DNA of 64,000 bases from Tenrec ecaudatus (lineage: Eukaryota; Chordata; Mammalia; Afrosoricida; Tenrecidae): positions 63,077,501 to 63,141,500 of the forward strand of contig NC_134534.1 in the NCBI RefSeq assembly GCF_050624435.1, read 5' to 3'. Made by a program: the position numbers and the translations under genes. Every line of letters begins with the position of its first letter. Positions within the stretch are counted from its first letter, which is position 1. The notes beneath the pieces were generated by a model that saw only the letters and a program-made list of their open reading frames with translations, did no database searches and was not told the DNA's origin. Below are positions 12,801 through 23,739 of the stretch, one piece after another.

Positions 12801-13615
12801 GGGAACTCATAGGCTCACTGCAATAGGGAAGGGAACACACAGGTGAACTGGAAATCGACAAATGGGATTTAATAAGGGTGACAAGACAACCCATTGACTC
12901 AGAGAGGATTTTTAGTAATGGCACATCAGACGAAGGGCTCATCACTAAAATTTACAACACCATCATGACCTGCAAAAAGAGGAAAACAATTAACCCCTTA
13001 AGGAAGTGGGCAAAAGAACTGAAAAGAAATTTCACTAGGGAAAAAACCCATATAGCCAATAAGCATATGAGAAAGTGTTCCATGTCATTAGTCATAAGAG
13101 AAATGCAAATCAAAACAACTGTGAGATACCACCTAACACCCCCGAGGCTAGCCCAAATCAGCAAATCAGAGAGCAACAAGTGTTGGAGGGGCTGTGGTGA
13201 GGTAGGAACCCTCCTCCACTGCTGGTGGTCATGTAGATTTGTACAGCTACTGTGAAAGGCAATCTGGTTATACTTAAAGAAAATAGAAATTGATCTACCT
13301 TATGACCCAGCCATCCCTCTACGGGGCATATACCTGGTGGAAACAGCATATAAAGAATGACCAGTCATATAAGCTCCAATGCTTATTGCGGAACAATTCA
13401 TAATCACAAAGACTTGGAAACAGCCTAAGTTTCCATAGATAGATGAGTGGATTAGTAAACTTTGGCACATATGCACAGTGGAGTACTATACAGCACTAAA
13501 AAGCATGGACAATCACATGAAACACGTTGTTTCATGGGAAGAGATGGAAAAAATTATGTTAAGTGAGGGAAGCCAAACTCAAAAGGACAGGTATAACATG
13601 AGTCCCCTGAAGTAA
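9848..13615 (+). pseudogene. L1 ORF2 remnant (endonuclease, reverse transcriptase)
   Basis: This region, about 1,255 codons long, matches L1 ORF2 in size. The order is an endonuclease at 9848-10560, a linker, then a reverse transcriptase with fingers motif NYRPISLMN (11421-) and the active-site motif FADD at 11932-11943. A C-terminal Cys/His motif of the form C-x3-C-x7-H-x4-C (CWRGCGEVGTLLHCWWSC) lies at about 13181-13236. Frameshifts and stops near 10945, 11195, 11812, 11995, 12200 and 12535 split the frame, so it is inactive. The enzyme normally nicks target DNA and reverse-transcribes L1 RNA in place. Confidence 0.9.
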
Positions 13616-16219
13616 GTACAACCAGGAATAGAACAAACCTCTATCTCATAATAAATGGGTAGAAGCATAGATAGTTGGAGGGAGGACAGGCCACACCTAG
13701 GGAGGTACATGAGAGCCCAGCATAAAGAAGGGGAAGTGGGGCAGGGGGAGGGAGAAGCGGCATTGGGAGAAACTGAGTGCATGGCATTGGGGGAACAGGC
13801 CACTAATCCATCCAGGGGAGCATATTGGCTGTGTCTCCACAGAACTGGAACATGCATATGGACCCAACCATGAAACGCCAAAAGGAGGGCAATTTAAAGC
13901 GCGGAGGAATACACAAAGACACTGGACCATATGCTGGTCCCAACCAGAATTAGGCCGACCTCTACCATCAAAGGGAGTACCACAGAAAATGAAAATAGAT
14001 CGTCTGGTGTGGGAAAGGAACTGACCTACCACACCACACCCAGAAGGAAGCTGAAGCAAAGGAAGGAGGAAGAACGGAGCAAAGCACACCTGAGCCCACC
14101 AAGCTCAAAAGACGATAGCCCGGCTCGAAGATCCCACTGTACAGAGAGGACCATATAGCCGGCCCCATGGCGAGATGCGACATCCTGCACTGACCCATGG
14201 CCCTACACGGGAAAGCACCTGAGACACAGTGGGGTATGTACAACTGAGCTGACCCCACCACACTGAGGCAAAACACTGGGGGTGTGCAATGGAGCAGCAG
14301 GGGAAGCAGAGCAAGGAGGTTCCAAGGGAGTATAAAGGATGGACTTTGGGGCAGGATGTGGCACCTCATCAGACTTGTCCGGAAAATACTCCTAAAGGTC
14401 AACAAATAGACCTCAAACTACTAACAGGTTTTTTGCAGGGTTTTTTTTTTCTTTGCTGTCTTTGTGTTTTGTTTTTTCTCTGCTTCTAACTTTTGTATGT
14501 CAGTGGCATTTTTGTTTGTTAGCGTGTTGGTGTTGCTGCTGTTGATGCCATGTTCTTATGTGCCACTTTGGTGCTGTCAAAGCCATCTGCATTTTTATGC
14601 ACATATTAATATATCTGCAGATCCACCTAGATAAAATAGGCTGGACAAACAATGTGAGAAGAAAATAACGGGACCAAAGGACCTGGAGGGGCATGAGAAC
14701 GTGGGAGATAGGGGAAGGGAGGAGGTGTTGGCCAACCCAGGGACAAGGGAACAAGAAGTGGTTCAAAATCAGTGGAGGGGGGGATGGGAGGGCTGGTAGG
14801 GAGTGACCAAGTGCAAGGTACCTGAGAGGAATTACTGAAACCAGAATGAAGGCTGAACATGGTAGTGGGGCAGGAGGAAAGCATAAGGAAATAGAGGAAA
14901 GGAGTAGGAGGCAAAGGGCATACACAGAAGTTTAAATAAAGAATGTACATATGTAAATATATTTATGATTATGGGGAAAATAGAACCTATGTGCATATAT
15001 TTCTAGATTTAGTAGTAGGGTAGCAGGTGGACATTGGGCCTCCTCATGCACACTCCCTCAATACAATAGCACCTTGCTTACTAAACGGTCATCCATGATA
15101 CCCACCTTCCTGACATCGCTGAAGACAGATGTGTGCATAAGCAAACATTGTGAAGAAAGCTGATGGTGCCCAACTATCAAAAATATATAGCATCTGGGGT
15201 CTTAAAGGCTTGAAGGCAAACAAGTGGCCATCTAGTTTGGAAGCAACAAATCCCACAGAAAAGAAGCACACAAGCCTGTGTGATCACAAGGTGTAGAAAG
15301 GATCAGGAAGCAGACACCAAAGAACAGAAACCATCATTGTGTGATCACCTTCCACATATAAACGCTGAAGATAAATGTGCACATAGATAAGTGTGGTGAA
15401 GAAGGCTGATGGTGCCCCTGCTATCGAGAGATATAGAATCTGGGGTCTTAAAGGCTAGAAAGTAAGCAAGTGGCCATCTAGCTCAGAAGCAACAAAGCCC
15501 ACATGGAAGCAGCACCCCAACATGTGTAATCATGAACGGTCGAGGGGACCAGGTTTCAAGCAACAAAGGCGGCAGTGAAAAATCATATCAGCGTGAATGA
15601 GGGAAGTGCATGATGGGAACCAATGCCCAGCTGTAGACAACTGGACATGCCTTGCAGAGTGGTACTGGGGAGGAGATGAGTCACTCAGGGTTCAGTGTAG
15701 CAATAATGAAACTCACAACATTCCTCTAGTTCTTAAATGCTTCCTCCTCCCAACTATCATGATCCCAATTCTACCTTGCAAACCTGGTTAAACCAGAGGA
15801 TGCACAGTGGTACAGTTGGGATCTGGAAACACAGGGAATCTAGGACAGATGAACCCCTCAGGACCAGTGGTGAGAGTGGTGATACCAGGAGGTAAGGCAG
15901 GGTAGAAAGGGGGAACCGATCTCAGGGATCTACATATAACCTCCTCCCTGGGGGTTGGGCAACAGGAAAGTGTGTGAAGGGAGACACTGGGGCAGTGTAA
16001 GATAAGATGAAATAATAATTTATACATTATTAAGGGTTCATAAGGGAGGGGCAAGTGGGGACGGAGGGGCGGGAAAAAAGGAAAATGAGCTGATTCCAGG
16101 AACCCAAGTGGAAGGCAAATTTTGAGAATGATGAGGGCAACGAATGTATAAGGGTGCTTTACTCAATTGATGTATGTATGGATTGTGATAAAAGTTGTAT
16201 GAGCCCCAATAAAATGATT
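13616..16219 (+). other. L1 3' UTR with internal tandem duplication
   Basis: This 2.6 kb 3' UTR contains purine-rich G-runs (13730-13760, 14690-14880). Two related blocks, about 15098-15342 and 15343-15560, share phrases such as CTGGGGTCTTAAAGGCT. It ends with the lineage-typical terminus containing AATAAAATGATTT. The second L1 (34418-37768) carries only one such block. Confidence 0.8.
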
Positions 16220-16231
16220 TAAAGAAAAAGA

Positions 16232-16410
16232 AAGAAGAGTCTGGTTTTAGGGGTTCCATATCCATAAACTCAGATCGGTCTAATATTACATTTCGTGCAT
16301 CAGAATCTCACACCCTTAGTAACCATTCCCAGGGATATTCCCCAGGCTTCTGCTTGTATGTATTTGAAAACTCGAGCAGAACTTTATGAGCATAGCACGT
16401 TTCTTCTTGG
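16232..16410. repeat. Right copy of the 180-bp L1 target-site duplication
   Basis: This segment starts right after the L1 A-rich tail and matches 6500-6679. Beyond 16410 the provirus continues without a counterpart on the left, as expected for a target duplication. Confidence 0.82.
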
Positions 16411-17247
16411 ATAATCATCTCAACCTCACCTTTAGGAGCTTTCTGAGACTTAATTTTAGTGACAGGTCTAGTGGAAATAATGGGTTGTGAGGGTGTTTCC
16501 TGGGTGCTCTCAGCAATATCTTGTAAGGCATCTCCCTCAGGCAATGCTGCTGATGCAGCCCCACCTGGCATATCTACTTGAATAGTTTGGCTAATCTGCT
16601 CAGGTGTGGATTGTGAATTAATACTTTCAACTGGGAGGGGTGAATCTATTGACTGGGGTGGGTCAATTGTTTCAAAGAGATGAATATCCTCCTCTTCTGG
16701 ATCATCAGCCCATATGTTCCCATCCCATGCTTCAGGGTCCCAACTTTTCCCAATCAATGCCCTTACTTTGGTTTCAGACACTGCTCTAGATCTGCAATTC
16801 AGCTGCCTTTGTAATTCAGCCACTCATATAATGAGACTCTGGACCTGGTTCTCAACAATGTCAGTTCTTTTACTAGAGGAGAGAAGGCTCTCCTTTGTAG
16901 CACAGATGGAACTTTTCAAATCCATTAGTTTGCACCTGAGCTGTGCTTTTGAGGCTCTGAGACCATCCCTCTCCTTAATCACACTTTCCATTGTAAAAAG
17001 GACCAGCCAACCAGCTTCCCTTTATTTGGCATCCTTACAAAACTACTGGAAAATATCAAACATATGATCACTCAGAGCCTCTCCTTTAACCAGCACCTCA
17101 TCTAAAGGTGGTGCTTCTTTAGGTATTATCTTTGCTATTTCACACCATAGATTAGGAAGAGTAGCAGACTTATCCATGCTTAGGGATGTTGAAGTAGCAT
17201 CACTAGTGTTAAGACTAATCAGGCTGGAGAGTCAATTTAAGAAGCCC
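16232..17247 (-). pseudogene. ERV-L gag remnant, 5' portion
   Basis: A 171-codon minus-strand open stretch (16308-16823) plus more degraded sequence to 17247 form the 5' part of gag. The peptide is acidic and Pro/Gln-rich in the middle and ends in the region duplicated at the L1 insertion site. It continues, after the L1, into the piece at 6283-6528. Assignment rests on position between the primer site and protease rather than on a named domain. Confidence 0.6.
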
Positions 17248-17261
17248 ATATTTATGATTTT

Positions 17262-17396
17262 TTACAAACATTTTATTAGGGACTCATACAACTCTTATCA
17301 CAATCCATACATACATCAATTGTATAAAGCACATCTGTATAGTCTTGGCCCTCATTTTCAAAGCATTTGCTCTCCACTTAAGTCCTTTGCATCAAT
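17262..17396 (-). mobile_element. Short L1 3'-end insertion inside the provirus leader
   Basis: This 135 bp piece is the reverse complement of the lineage L1 3' terminus (compare 16155-16220). It is flanked by a perfect 14-bp duplication, ATATTTATGATTTT (17248-17261 and 17397-17410). It lies between the primer site and gag. Confidence 0.85.
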
Positions 17397-17423
17397 ATAT
17401 TTATGATTTTATTTTTCTAGAAG

Positions 17424-17437
17424 CACTCCTGGTACCA
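17424..17437 (-). other. Primer binding site, tRNA-Leu type
   Basis: The plus strand reads CACTCCTGGTACCA three bases before the 5' LTR edge at 17441. This equals the 3' end of a tRNA-Leu (I recall the UAA isoacceptor) with its CCA. Leucine-tRNA priming is the hallmark of ERV-L. Confidence 0.8.
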
Positions 17438-17440
17438 AAA

Positions 17441-17990
17441 TGTATTAGACAATGTTCTCTAGAGAAATAAAACCAGATTGTTGATAATTTTATATGTAAA
17501 TTTATAAATAAATATATATATATAAAACACAAGAAATGAACAGTTAAATTATAAAGCAGTACAAATGGCTCAGTGCAACTCACTCCCATGAGTTGTGAGA
17601 AACTGGCAGCCGTGAGAAACTGGCAGTCCTTCAAGGATTGAGTGCCACCAGGTAGTCCTCGGTCAGGAGAGCTAGGCTCTCCCTGCACAGGCAGCAAACA
17701 ACAAGGCAGGTCACCAACAGTCAGTCCCCAGCTCAAGAGATATAAATTCTGATCATGTGGTCTTAAAGGGACCTCAACTTACAGCAACACAGTCCACAGG
17801 CAAGGCATCCCACAGGCAGTGTAGTCTGTAAATTGAAGCACAGAACAAGCAAGGCAGCCACATACTGGTCCGATGATCAAAGTGCGAGCGACAAGAAAGG
17901 CTAGGCTCACCGAGCCATTTATCTCTCCACCCTTCAATTAATCCCACTTGTGTTTATTGGCCAGGCTCCCACAATAAACTAACTCTCTCA
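17441..17990 (-). repeat. 5' LTR of the ERV-L provirus
   Basis: This 550 bp LTR is homologous to 3685-4322. Its inner edge TGTATTAGAC matches TGTGTTAGAC at the outer edge of the partner. Divergence between the pair is visibly above ten percent including indels, so the provirus is old. Confidence 0.87.
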
Positions 17991-17995
17991 TTGCA

Positions 17996-18732
17996 TTGGT
18001 GAGGAAATTGATCTGGAAAGTTGTGCCAAGGATTTTGTTTCCATCACAGCAATGTACCTGGCCATTCTTCAAGGGTAGCCATGGCAGGACTACAAACATC
18101 TCATTAGGAAACTTTACACCATCCACCTTACAACACTGATACTGTCCCTCCGCATTTCTTTAGGCTCCTAAAACTTGAAGAACAAGTCAAAGGAACATGA
18201 TTTGAGTCCCTTAAAGGTGCGAAAACTGCTGTTTTGACATGGTATAAATTAAAGAGTGCAGCACTCTTCTGGGAAAGATTGGTCTCCAAATGTGCATAGA
18301 TTAGATAGAAGTTATGTCAAGATGCAATAGCTTTTTGTTTAATAAAAGTGTCCATGATTTTCTAGTAATCCTTATTTTTACTTGTATTTGTATTTTGAGA
18401 CCATATGCAAAGTTTTTACTTTTATGCTATTATATGAAAGGGTATTTTTTTATCTGGGTGTACTCAAGATGAGTTGACTGGATTTTTAACTTCCAGATAG
18501 TCTTGTTTGAAGGAGGTAAAATTAATAATCAACTTAAAGTAATCCTTGAGACAACTTAACTTCTAGTTACCTCATTCAAATGGACCAAAATACAGCCCAG
18601 TCCATTGACATCATCATGATCGGTTACAAATTGGACTTTTGTGATCCACAGGGATTTCAGTAATAGATTACTAGATCTTTCTTCCTGATATACCTTAGTC
18701 CTGACTAAGAAGTAACTAAAACAAACTATGCC
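17996..18732. other. Intergenic, with unnamed dispersed repeat
   Basis: The segment 18140-18290 is related to 2735-2880. A 62-codon minus-strand open frame (17938-18126) lies partly in the LTR and shows no recognisable protein. I see nothing else. Confidence 0.4.
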
Positions 18733-18897
18733 ACTGTGATCTAGTTGATTCCCACTCACAGGTTTCTAAGACTGTAACTCTTCACAGAAACTGACAGCTA
18801 CAACTTTCCCTCACCGAGGGACTGGTGGGTTTAAATCTATGACCTGATGTTAGCAGCCCGCTGCCTAATGCACTGTGCCACCTGTTGCTCTTTAAGA
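18733..18897 (-). repeat. Afrotherian-type SINE, degraded
   Basis: The minus strand shows the tRNA-like head (GTGGCACAGTGCATTAGGCA with an A-box-like core) and the body ending near GTGGGAATCAACTAGATCAC. Confidence 0.72.
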
Positions 18898-19194
18898 AGC
18901 GACCACCTGGGAGCCCCAAATAAGGCAGGAATGTTTTGACCAAGGTGAGAAAAGTCACAAAAGCATAACAGCCATGATTTCCTTTTAATACATAAAACAT
19001 TTTAACGCTTCAATCACTCTGGGATTTTGAAAGTTGGATTATGATGTAGTGAAATGTTCTCCTTTCAATTATTATTTGATAATGATAAAACAGACTTTTA
19101 TGAATGGACTCTACTGTTTAACATTTTATGAATAAAAATGTCAGAAAATAGAATTTTATAAATTCAGGACTCAATTGGAGCATTTCTGGATTAG

Positions 19195-19390
19195 TAGGAA
19201 GCATGTCATCGGCTGCTAACTACAAGGTCAGCTGCTAGAATCCACCAGCCCCTGGGGCAGGAGGGACAACATGAAACTTCTTCTTCCCATAAAGTCATAC
19301 AGAGACCCGAGGAAAAGTTCTACTCTGTCCCGTCGGGTAGCTGTGAGTTGGAATCAACTGTATAGCTGTGAATTTGGTGCTTTAACAAAA
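19195..19390 (+). repeat. Afrotherian-type SINE
   Basis: A plus-strand copy with GGCTGCTAACTACAAGGTCA, GTTCTACTCTGTCCCGTCGG and GAGTTGGAATCAACTGTATA in SINE order. Most of the body is present. Confidence 0.75.
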
Positions 19391-19522
19391 AAAGCAAAAC
19401 TTGCATATTCTGTGCAATTTTCCCTTTACTTGATGCCATTTAAGTTTAAGCTTTATTTCTCTTTTTGTTCATGTGTACATGTTATTTCAGTGTTTGGAGT
19501 ACTGCTTATCCTGTTCTTTTTA

Positions 19523-19682
19523 GGTGCAGCTGAATCGATTCCAACCTAATCAAATCCTGCCCAGTCATGTGCCATCTTCACAACTGTTTGGTTGAAACCC
19601 TGTCACTGTGTGCCAGTCCATTTCCTTGACGATTTCCCTTTTTATCTCTGACTTTACCAAACTTGATGTCCTTTGCTAGGGA
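19523..19682 (-). mobile_element. RTE LINE 3'-end fragment
   Basis: The minus-strand RTE tail runs from the shared SINE/RTE terminus (TAGGTGCAGCTGAATCGATT on plus) to GATGTCCTTTGCTAGGGACA. A plus-strand SINE starts immediately after it. Confidence 0.7.
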
Positions 19683-19872
19683 CAGGGGTCCTGGTGGCAT
19701 AGTGGGTTCTGAATTGAACTGCTAGCTGAAAGGTCAGCAGTTTGAACTCACCAGCCTCTCCATGGGAGAAAGAGGAGGCTTTCTACTCCTGTAAAGAGTT
19801 AAGAGTCTCGGAAGCCCCCAAGGGCAGTTCTGTGATGGCAGTAATGCTGAATTGGAATCACCCCTTGGCAGG
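19683..19872 (+). repeat. Afrotherian-type SINE
   Basis: The copy starts with GGTCCTGGTGGCATAGTGGG, has a B-box-like CAGTTTGAACTC, then CTCCATGGGAGAAAGAGGAG and GAATTGGAATCACC at the end. Confidence 0.8.
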
Positions 19873-19984
19873 GAGTTCAATGTTGCTTGCTCCACAACTA
19901 ATGCTCACGGAATTAGCAGTCACTCTATCATATAACACATTGCATTGGGTAAATCTGCTGCGCAAGACCTCTTTAAAGTATTGA

Positions 19985-20440
19985 AAAACAAGGATGTTAC
20001 TTTGAGGAAACAAGGCACATCTGACCCAAGCCATGATACATTCAATTGCCTTGTATGCATGTGAAAGTTGGACATTGGATAAGGAAGACTGGAGAAGAAT
20101 TTATGCATTTGAATTACAGTGCTGGTGAAGAATATTCAAATTATTATGCACTTCCAAACAAACATGTTTGTCTTGAAAGAAGTTCAGCCAGTATTCTCCT
20201 TGGAAGCAAGATGGGGAGACTTCATCTCAAGTACTTTGGATGTGTTGTCAGAGGAGACCAGTCCCTGAAGAAGGACAGCATGCTTGCTAAAGCAGAGGGG
20301 CACCGAAAAAGAGGAAATCCATCAGTAAGATAAACTGTCACAGTGGCTGCAACAATGGGCTCAAACAAAAGAGCAGTCGGGAGGGCGACACACAATTGGC
20401 TACAAGTTGAGTCACAGGGATCAAGGCCCAGGTTGAAGGG
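19985..20440 (+). mobile_element. RTE LINE 3' region, plus strand
   Basis: The end of the RTE coding region and its 3' tail, including TGTGAAAGTTGGACATTGGA, CAAGATGGGGAGACTTCATC and CAACAATGGGCTCAAACA. It is the sense counterpart of the minus-strand element at 23740-24300. Stops break the frame. Confidence 0.75.
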
Positions 20441-21364
20441 TTGTCTCTGGACCATGGTGTCAGGAATTCTATTAGTTCCTAGCATACTTGTAAATCTAGT
20501 CATTTTTAGTCTTTTGAATTTTGTCCCACATTTTTCCCTCTCTATGTATGCAGAAATACTTGTTTGGGGGAGTCTCATAAAATAATTTTATGTAGGAGCT
20601 CCTCGAGAGATGAAAACCCCCAGCAGCCAGCAAAGTGGGTCTTCACCATCTCCCCCTGACACTCCAATGCACATTAAGAATGTTTAAAGGTTTCTGTTGG
20701 CATGAGATTCTTGGGAATTTCCATTGGGGTAGCAAGGGGTGCTGGGAAATGTAGTTCCAAGATATAGACTCCACACATGCTATACCAAATTTCCACCTTT
20801 GCTTCCTTGCCCTGTATCTTTTACTCCTTGAGAGATTTCATATACACAATTCTTTATGGAATGAGATATAGAGGTCTCTCCTGTAGCTTCTTCCTGTTTA
20901 TACAGGGAGGAGAGTATCACTCTGTCTACATGAAAGGAATTCTCCCCTGCTCTACAGTAAGGGAAGAAATCTACTTTAGGGGGAGCTGAGTCTTCAGAGG
21001 CAAATCTATGTTCAGTCTGCATTTCTTCAGAATCAAATGGGCCTGTTGTTTCAGAAAATTCCACAACAAACACACTGAAGATTGTCCTAGGGGAAATTAT
21101 GTCATAAGGAAACAAAATAAAAGGGTGAAGAATGGAGTGATACCCCATCAGTATTATGTCTGCCCAAGAACAAGACTAAAAGCACACATTACCATGCATT
21201 TATTTTCCCATCTCCTACCTTACTCTCAAATACTCTCAATGTACGTTTTACTCTAATGAGTCAGGAAGGAGAGTTGGTGGCCTAACAAGCTGAAATGAAA
21301 GGACAAAGAAAACTAACTTTTAAAAAATATGACCTTTTTAGGCCAGACTTCCTAATTCTTTTAT

Positions 21365-21411
<47 letters not shown>

Positions 21412-21497
21412 GTCTGCATCTATCTCTTTCTATAAGTATGTTCTCATGCCCTCTTTTTCTCAAGGACTTTTTTCCTGGCTACCTATATAGTTTCTGA
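20441..21497. other. Intergenic, possible old LTR and (TG)n
   Basis: There is no gene. 20590-20780 contains GCTGGGAAATGTAGTTCC, a phrase seen in some mammalian LTRs, but the family is uncertain. A (TG)n microsatellite of about 22 units lies at 21366-21409. Confidence 0.35.
21366..21409. repeat. (TG)n microsatellite
   Basis: About 22 uninterrupted TG units. Confidence 0.95.
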
Positions 21498-21695
21498 AAA
21501 CCAAACTCCCTGCCATTGAATTGATGCAGACTCATAGCAACCCAATTGGACAGGGTAGATTTAAGGCCCCTTTGAGTTTCTGAGGCTGTAGCTGTGTACA
21601 GGAGTAGAAAGCGTCACCTTTCTCTATCGGAGTGACTGCAGGTTTCAAATGGCTTCCCTTGTGGATCACAGCCCATTGTGCCACCCAATTTTCTC
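21498..21695 (-). repeat. Afrotherian-type SINE
   Basis: A minus-strand copy running from the tail region (CCATTGAATTGATGCAGACT on plus) to the head (GATCACAGCCCATTGTGCCA). It is nearly full length. Confidence 0.75.
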
Positions 21696-21719
21696 CTCTG
21701 CAGTGTACTGGTTAGATAT

Positions 21720-22450
21720 TTGTGTGTAGATAGAACACTGAAGTCGGTTTTTGTACTGATTCAAGGCTTCAGATGGAGACAGGGCTCTGTTTGTAGACTG
21801 TAGCTTTATGCAGAACAAGAACCTTCTGGTTTCTGTCCAGAAACAATAATTGTGATCCCTTTCACAGCTGTCAACAATGGGAACTATTTAGTTCTCCTGT
21901 TTTCAGAGTCATGGAGGAGGGGTTCCAGTGGTCCTCTAGTCTTTTGATCTAAATGTTTCTTTCCATCTTTGATTTTCTTGCTCTGAATTAGGAGAGACCT
22001 ATAGCTGCATTGTAGATGGCTGTTCACAAACTTTTAAGACTTGTCATAACTCACCAAAGTAAAAGTAGGACATGTTTTTTGTGGATGCTGTTAAATCAAT
22101 TCACCTGGATGCTCCCTGACACTATCGTTCTAACCCCTCCAGGTCCAGGGACGTATTCTCACATAACTTTGCCCTATTTGCAAAACTGTGTTCATAGATG
22201 TATTTGCAACACATGTGAATACATACGTGGAAACATCCTCTGTGAAACCTCTATGTATTGCAGGTGTAGACTCATTCCCCTACCCGCTCCTGTTCAGTTA
22301 TCTGTATATTCCCTCTTTTGTTCGTCTAGCTAGATATGTACTCATAAATCACTATTACTGTTCATGTAAAATTGTGTAGTATCATGTATCATTGTTGCCT
22401 TTAACCTGGGTACTGCTCCCAGTAGCTTTCTTTGCCTTGATTATTTTCAC
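21720..22450 (-). mobile_element. Probable old L1 3' UTR fragment
   Basis: On the minus strand GTCTTAAAAGTTTGTGAACA and a following GCCATCTACAATGCAG resemble the phrase used in this lineage's L1 3' UTR. The rest is too diverged to delimit. Confidence 0.4.
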
Positions 22451-22474
22451 TGATTGATTCACTGGCAGTGAATT

Positions 22475-23300
22475 TTTTTTAATTTTAAGTTTCATCGACA
22501 TGTAATTCAATTCAATGGTGTAAGCAAATTAAAAAGCATTGTCCATTTATCAGCACAATCAATTTAGAACATTCTCTTCATTTTTGTACTTATTTTTATT
22601 AGATCCCTATTTCCCACAAACCTCCCCTACCATAACCCTAGGGAACTATAAATCCAGGTACTCTCTCTCTGTAGATGTGACCTATCCTGGATGTCTTATA
22701 AAGAAAAATATACAAAAACAAACAAACAAATAAATAAAATGAACAGTAATAAGCTAGAGAGAGAAATCTCAATCCAAAAGAAAAGAGAAAATAATAAAAA
22801 CTAGAACAAATTTAAAATAGGCCAAAGGGAGAACAAATGATAAGGTGTTACACTTTAACCTAACCACAATTGCATCAGTCCACTTTTCGATAAGCACAGT
22901 CTGATAGCAATGTTATTCAAAACCTATCCCTGGTCAAGGGTCAGAGGGGATTCAGCAGAGGCCTAATCCACCTGGGAATTAAAGGCTTTCACAGTTAGTA
23001 TAGAGCATCCTGCACACTGGGTGCTCAGAATGCCAGCTCCACTACCGTTCCCTCCTCCAGTGTTAAGCTTTATTATATATTATCTAAAATCCTTGGATCA
23101 TACAGACTGGCGTGCTTATTCTGGGTGGGCTTAGCTGACATTTCACTTTGATGGTGGCTTGTTTTAAGACAAGCTTTTAAGAAGCCATATGTTATATTTT
23201 CTGATGTTTGGGCACCATCCAATTTCTTCACCACACTTTGCTACAGCACTCATAGCATCAGCAATCTCTTCAGGAGGGTATGCCGTCCTCTTATTGTGCT
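22475..23300 (-). mobile_element. Old L1 3' region
   Basis: A T-rich start at 22475 is followed by sequence typical of mammalian L1 3' ends in reverse (22500-22720). A block at 23155-23290 is related to the 3' UTR block of the younger L1s (GGGCACCATCCAATTTCTTC on plus). Confidence 0.6.
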
Positions 23301-23314
23301 TTATCTCTGAAAAC

Positions 23315-23510
23315 TAGTGGGTTATGCACTGCGCTGCTAACCACAAAGCCAGTGGCTTGAGCGCACGGCTTCATAGGAGAACGCTGAGGGTGTCTACCCT
23401 GGTAGGACTTAAGGTCTTAGAAACCCAAAGGGAGAGTACTAATCAGTCCCATAGGATTGCTGGGAGTAGGCGTGACTGGACGGCAATGAGTTAGGAGCAT
23501 GGAGCTAACA
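23315..23510 (+). repeat. Afrotherian-type SINE
   Basis: Plus-strand copy with GTGGGTTATGCACTGCGCTG, CTAACCACAAAGCCAGTGGC and GGAGTAGGCGTGACTGGACG. Confidence 0.75.
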
Positions 23511-23739
23511 CAAAGTAATGTTTCTAAATTTTAGTTGGTGATTATTTACCTTTACCTCCTCTCCCATGTATGGTAAACTTCAAAGACCATTTCTTCCTGT
23601 GTGTAAACTTTTTCTTGACTTTTAATAGTAGTGGGTCATATAATATTTATTCTTTTGTGGCTGATTAATTACACTCATCATAGTATCCTCCAGGCTCAAA
23701 CATGTTATTATGTGTTTTACAGGTTTATTACTATGTTGT

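Larger units (their letters stand above)
6680..16231 (+). mobile_element. Full-length L1 (LINE-1), about 9.5 kb, inactive
   Basis: This complete-looking L1 runs from a GC-rich 5' UTR through ORF1, ORF2 and a long 3' UTR to an A-rich tail at 16220-16231. It is inserted antisense into the provirus gag. Provirus sequence of about 180 bp is present on both sides (6500-6679 and 16232-16410). The 9.5 kb length exceeds the usual 6-8 kb because of a roughly 2 kb 5' UTR and 2.6 kb 3' UTR, the latter with an internal duplication. Both ORFs carry stops and frameshifts. Confidence 0.9.
3685..17990 (-). mobile_element. ERV-L-type endogenous retrovirus, decayed, split by L1 insertions
   Basis: This is a minus-strand provirus with two related LTRs (5' LTR 17441-17990, 3' LTR 3685-4322), both bounded TG...CA on either strand. 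The flanks CTGCA (3680-3684) and TTGCA (17991-17995) look like a 5-bp target duplication with one mismatch. A tRNA-Leu-type primer site and a polypurine tract sit at the expected places. Internal remnants on the minus strand run gag, protease, partial reverse transcriptase, then the C-terminal part of a dUTPase. A dUTPase at the 3' end of pol and no envelope are known features of ERV-L. RNase H and integrase are absent. Stops and frameshifts are numerous, so it cannot encode a functional virus. Confidence 0.88.

Noticed and set aside
14500-14950. Overlapping minus-strand open frames of 107-141 codons
   Set aside because: They are antisense to the purine-rich L1 3' UTR and rich in Pro/Ser/Leu by composition.
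17424-17437. tRNA-Leu fragment
   Set aside because: Only 14 bases at the LTR edge; this is a retroviral primer-binding site, not a tRNA gene.
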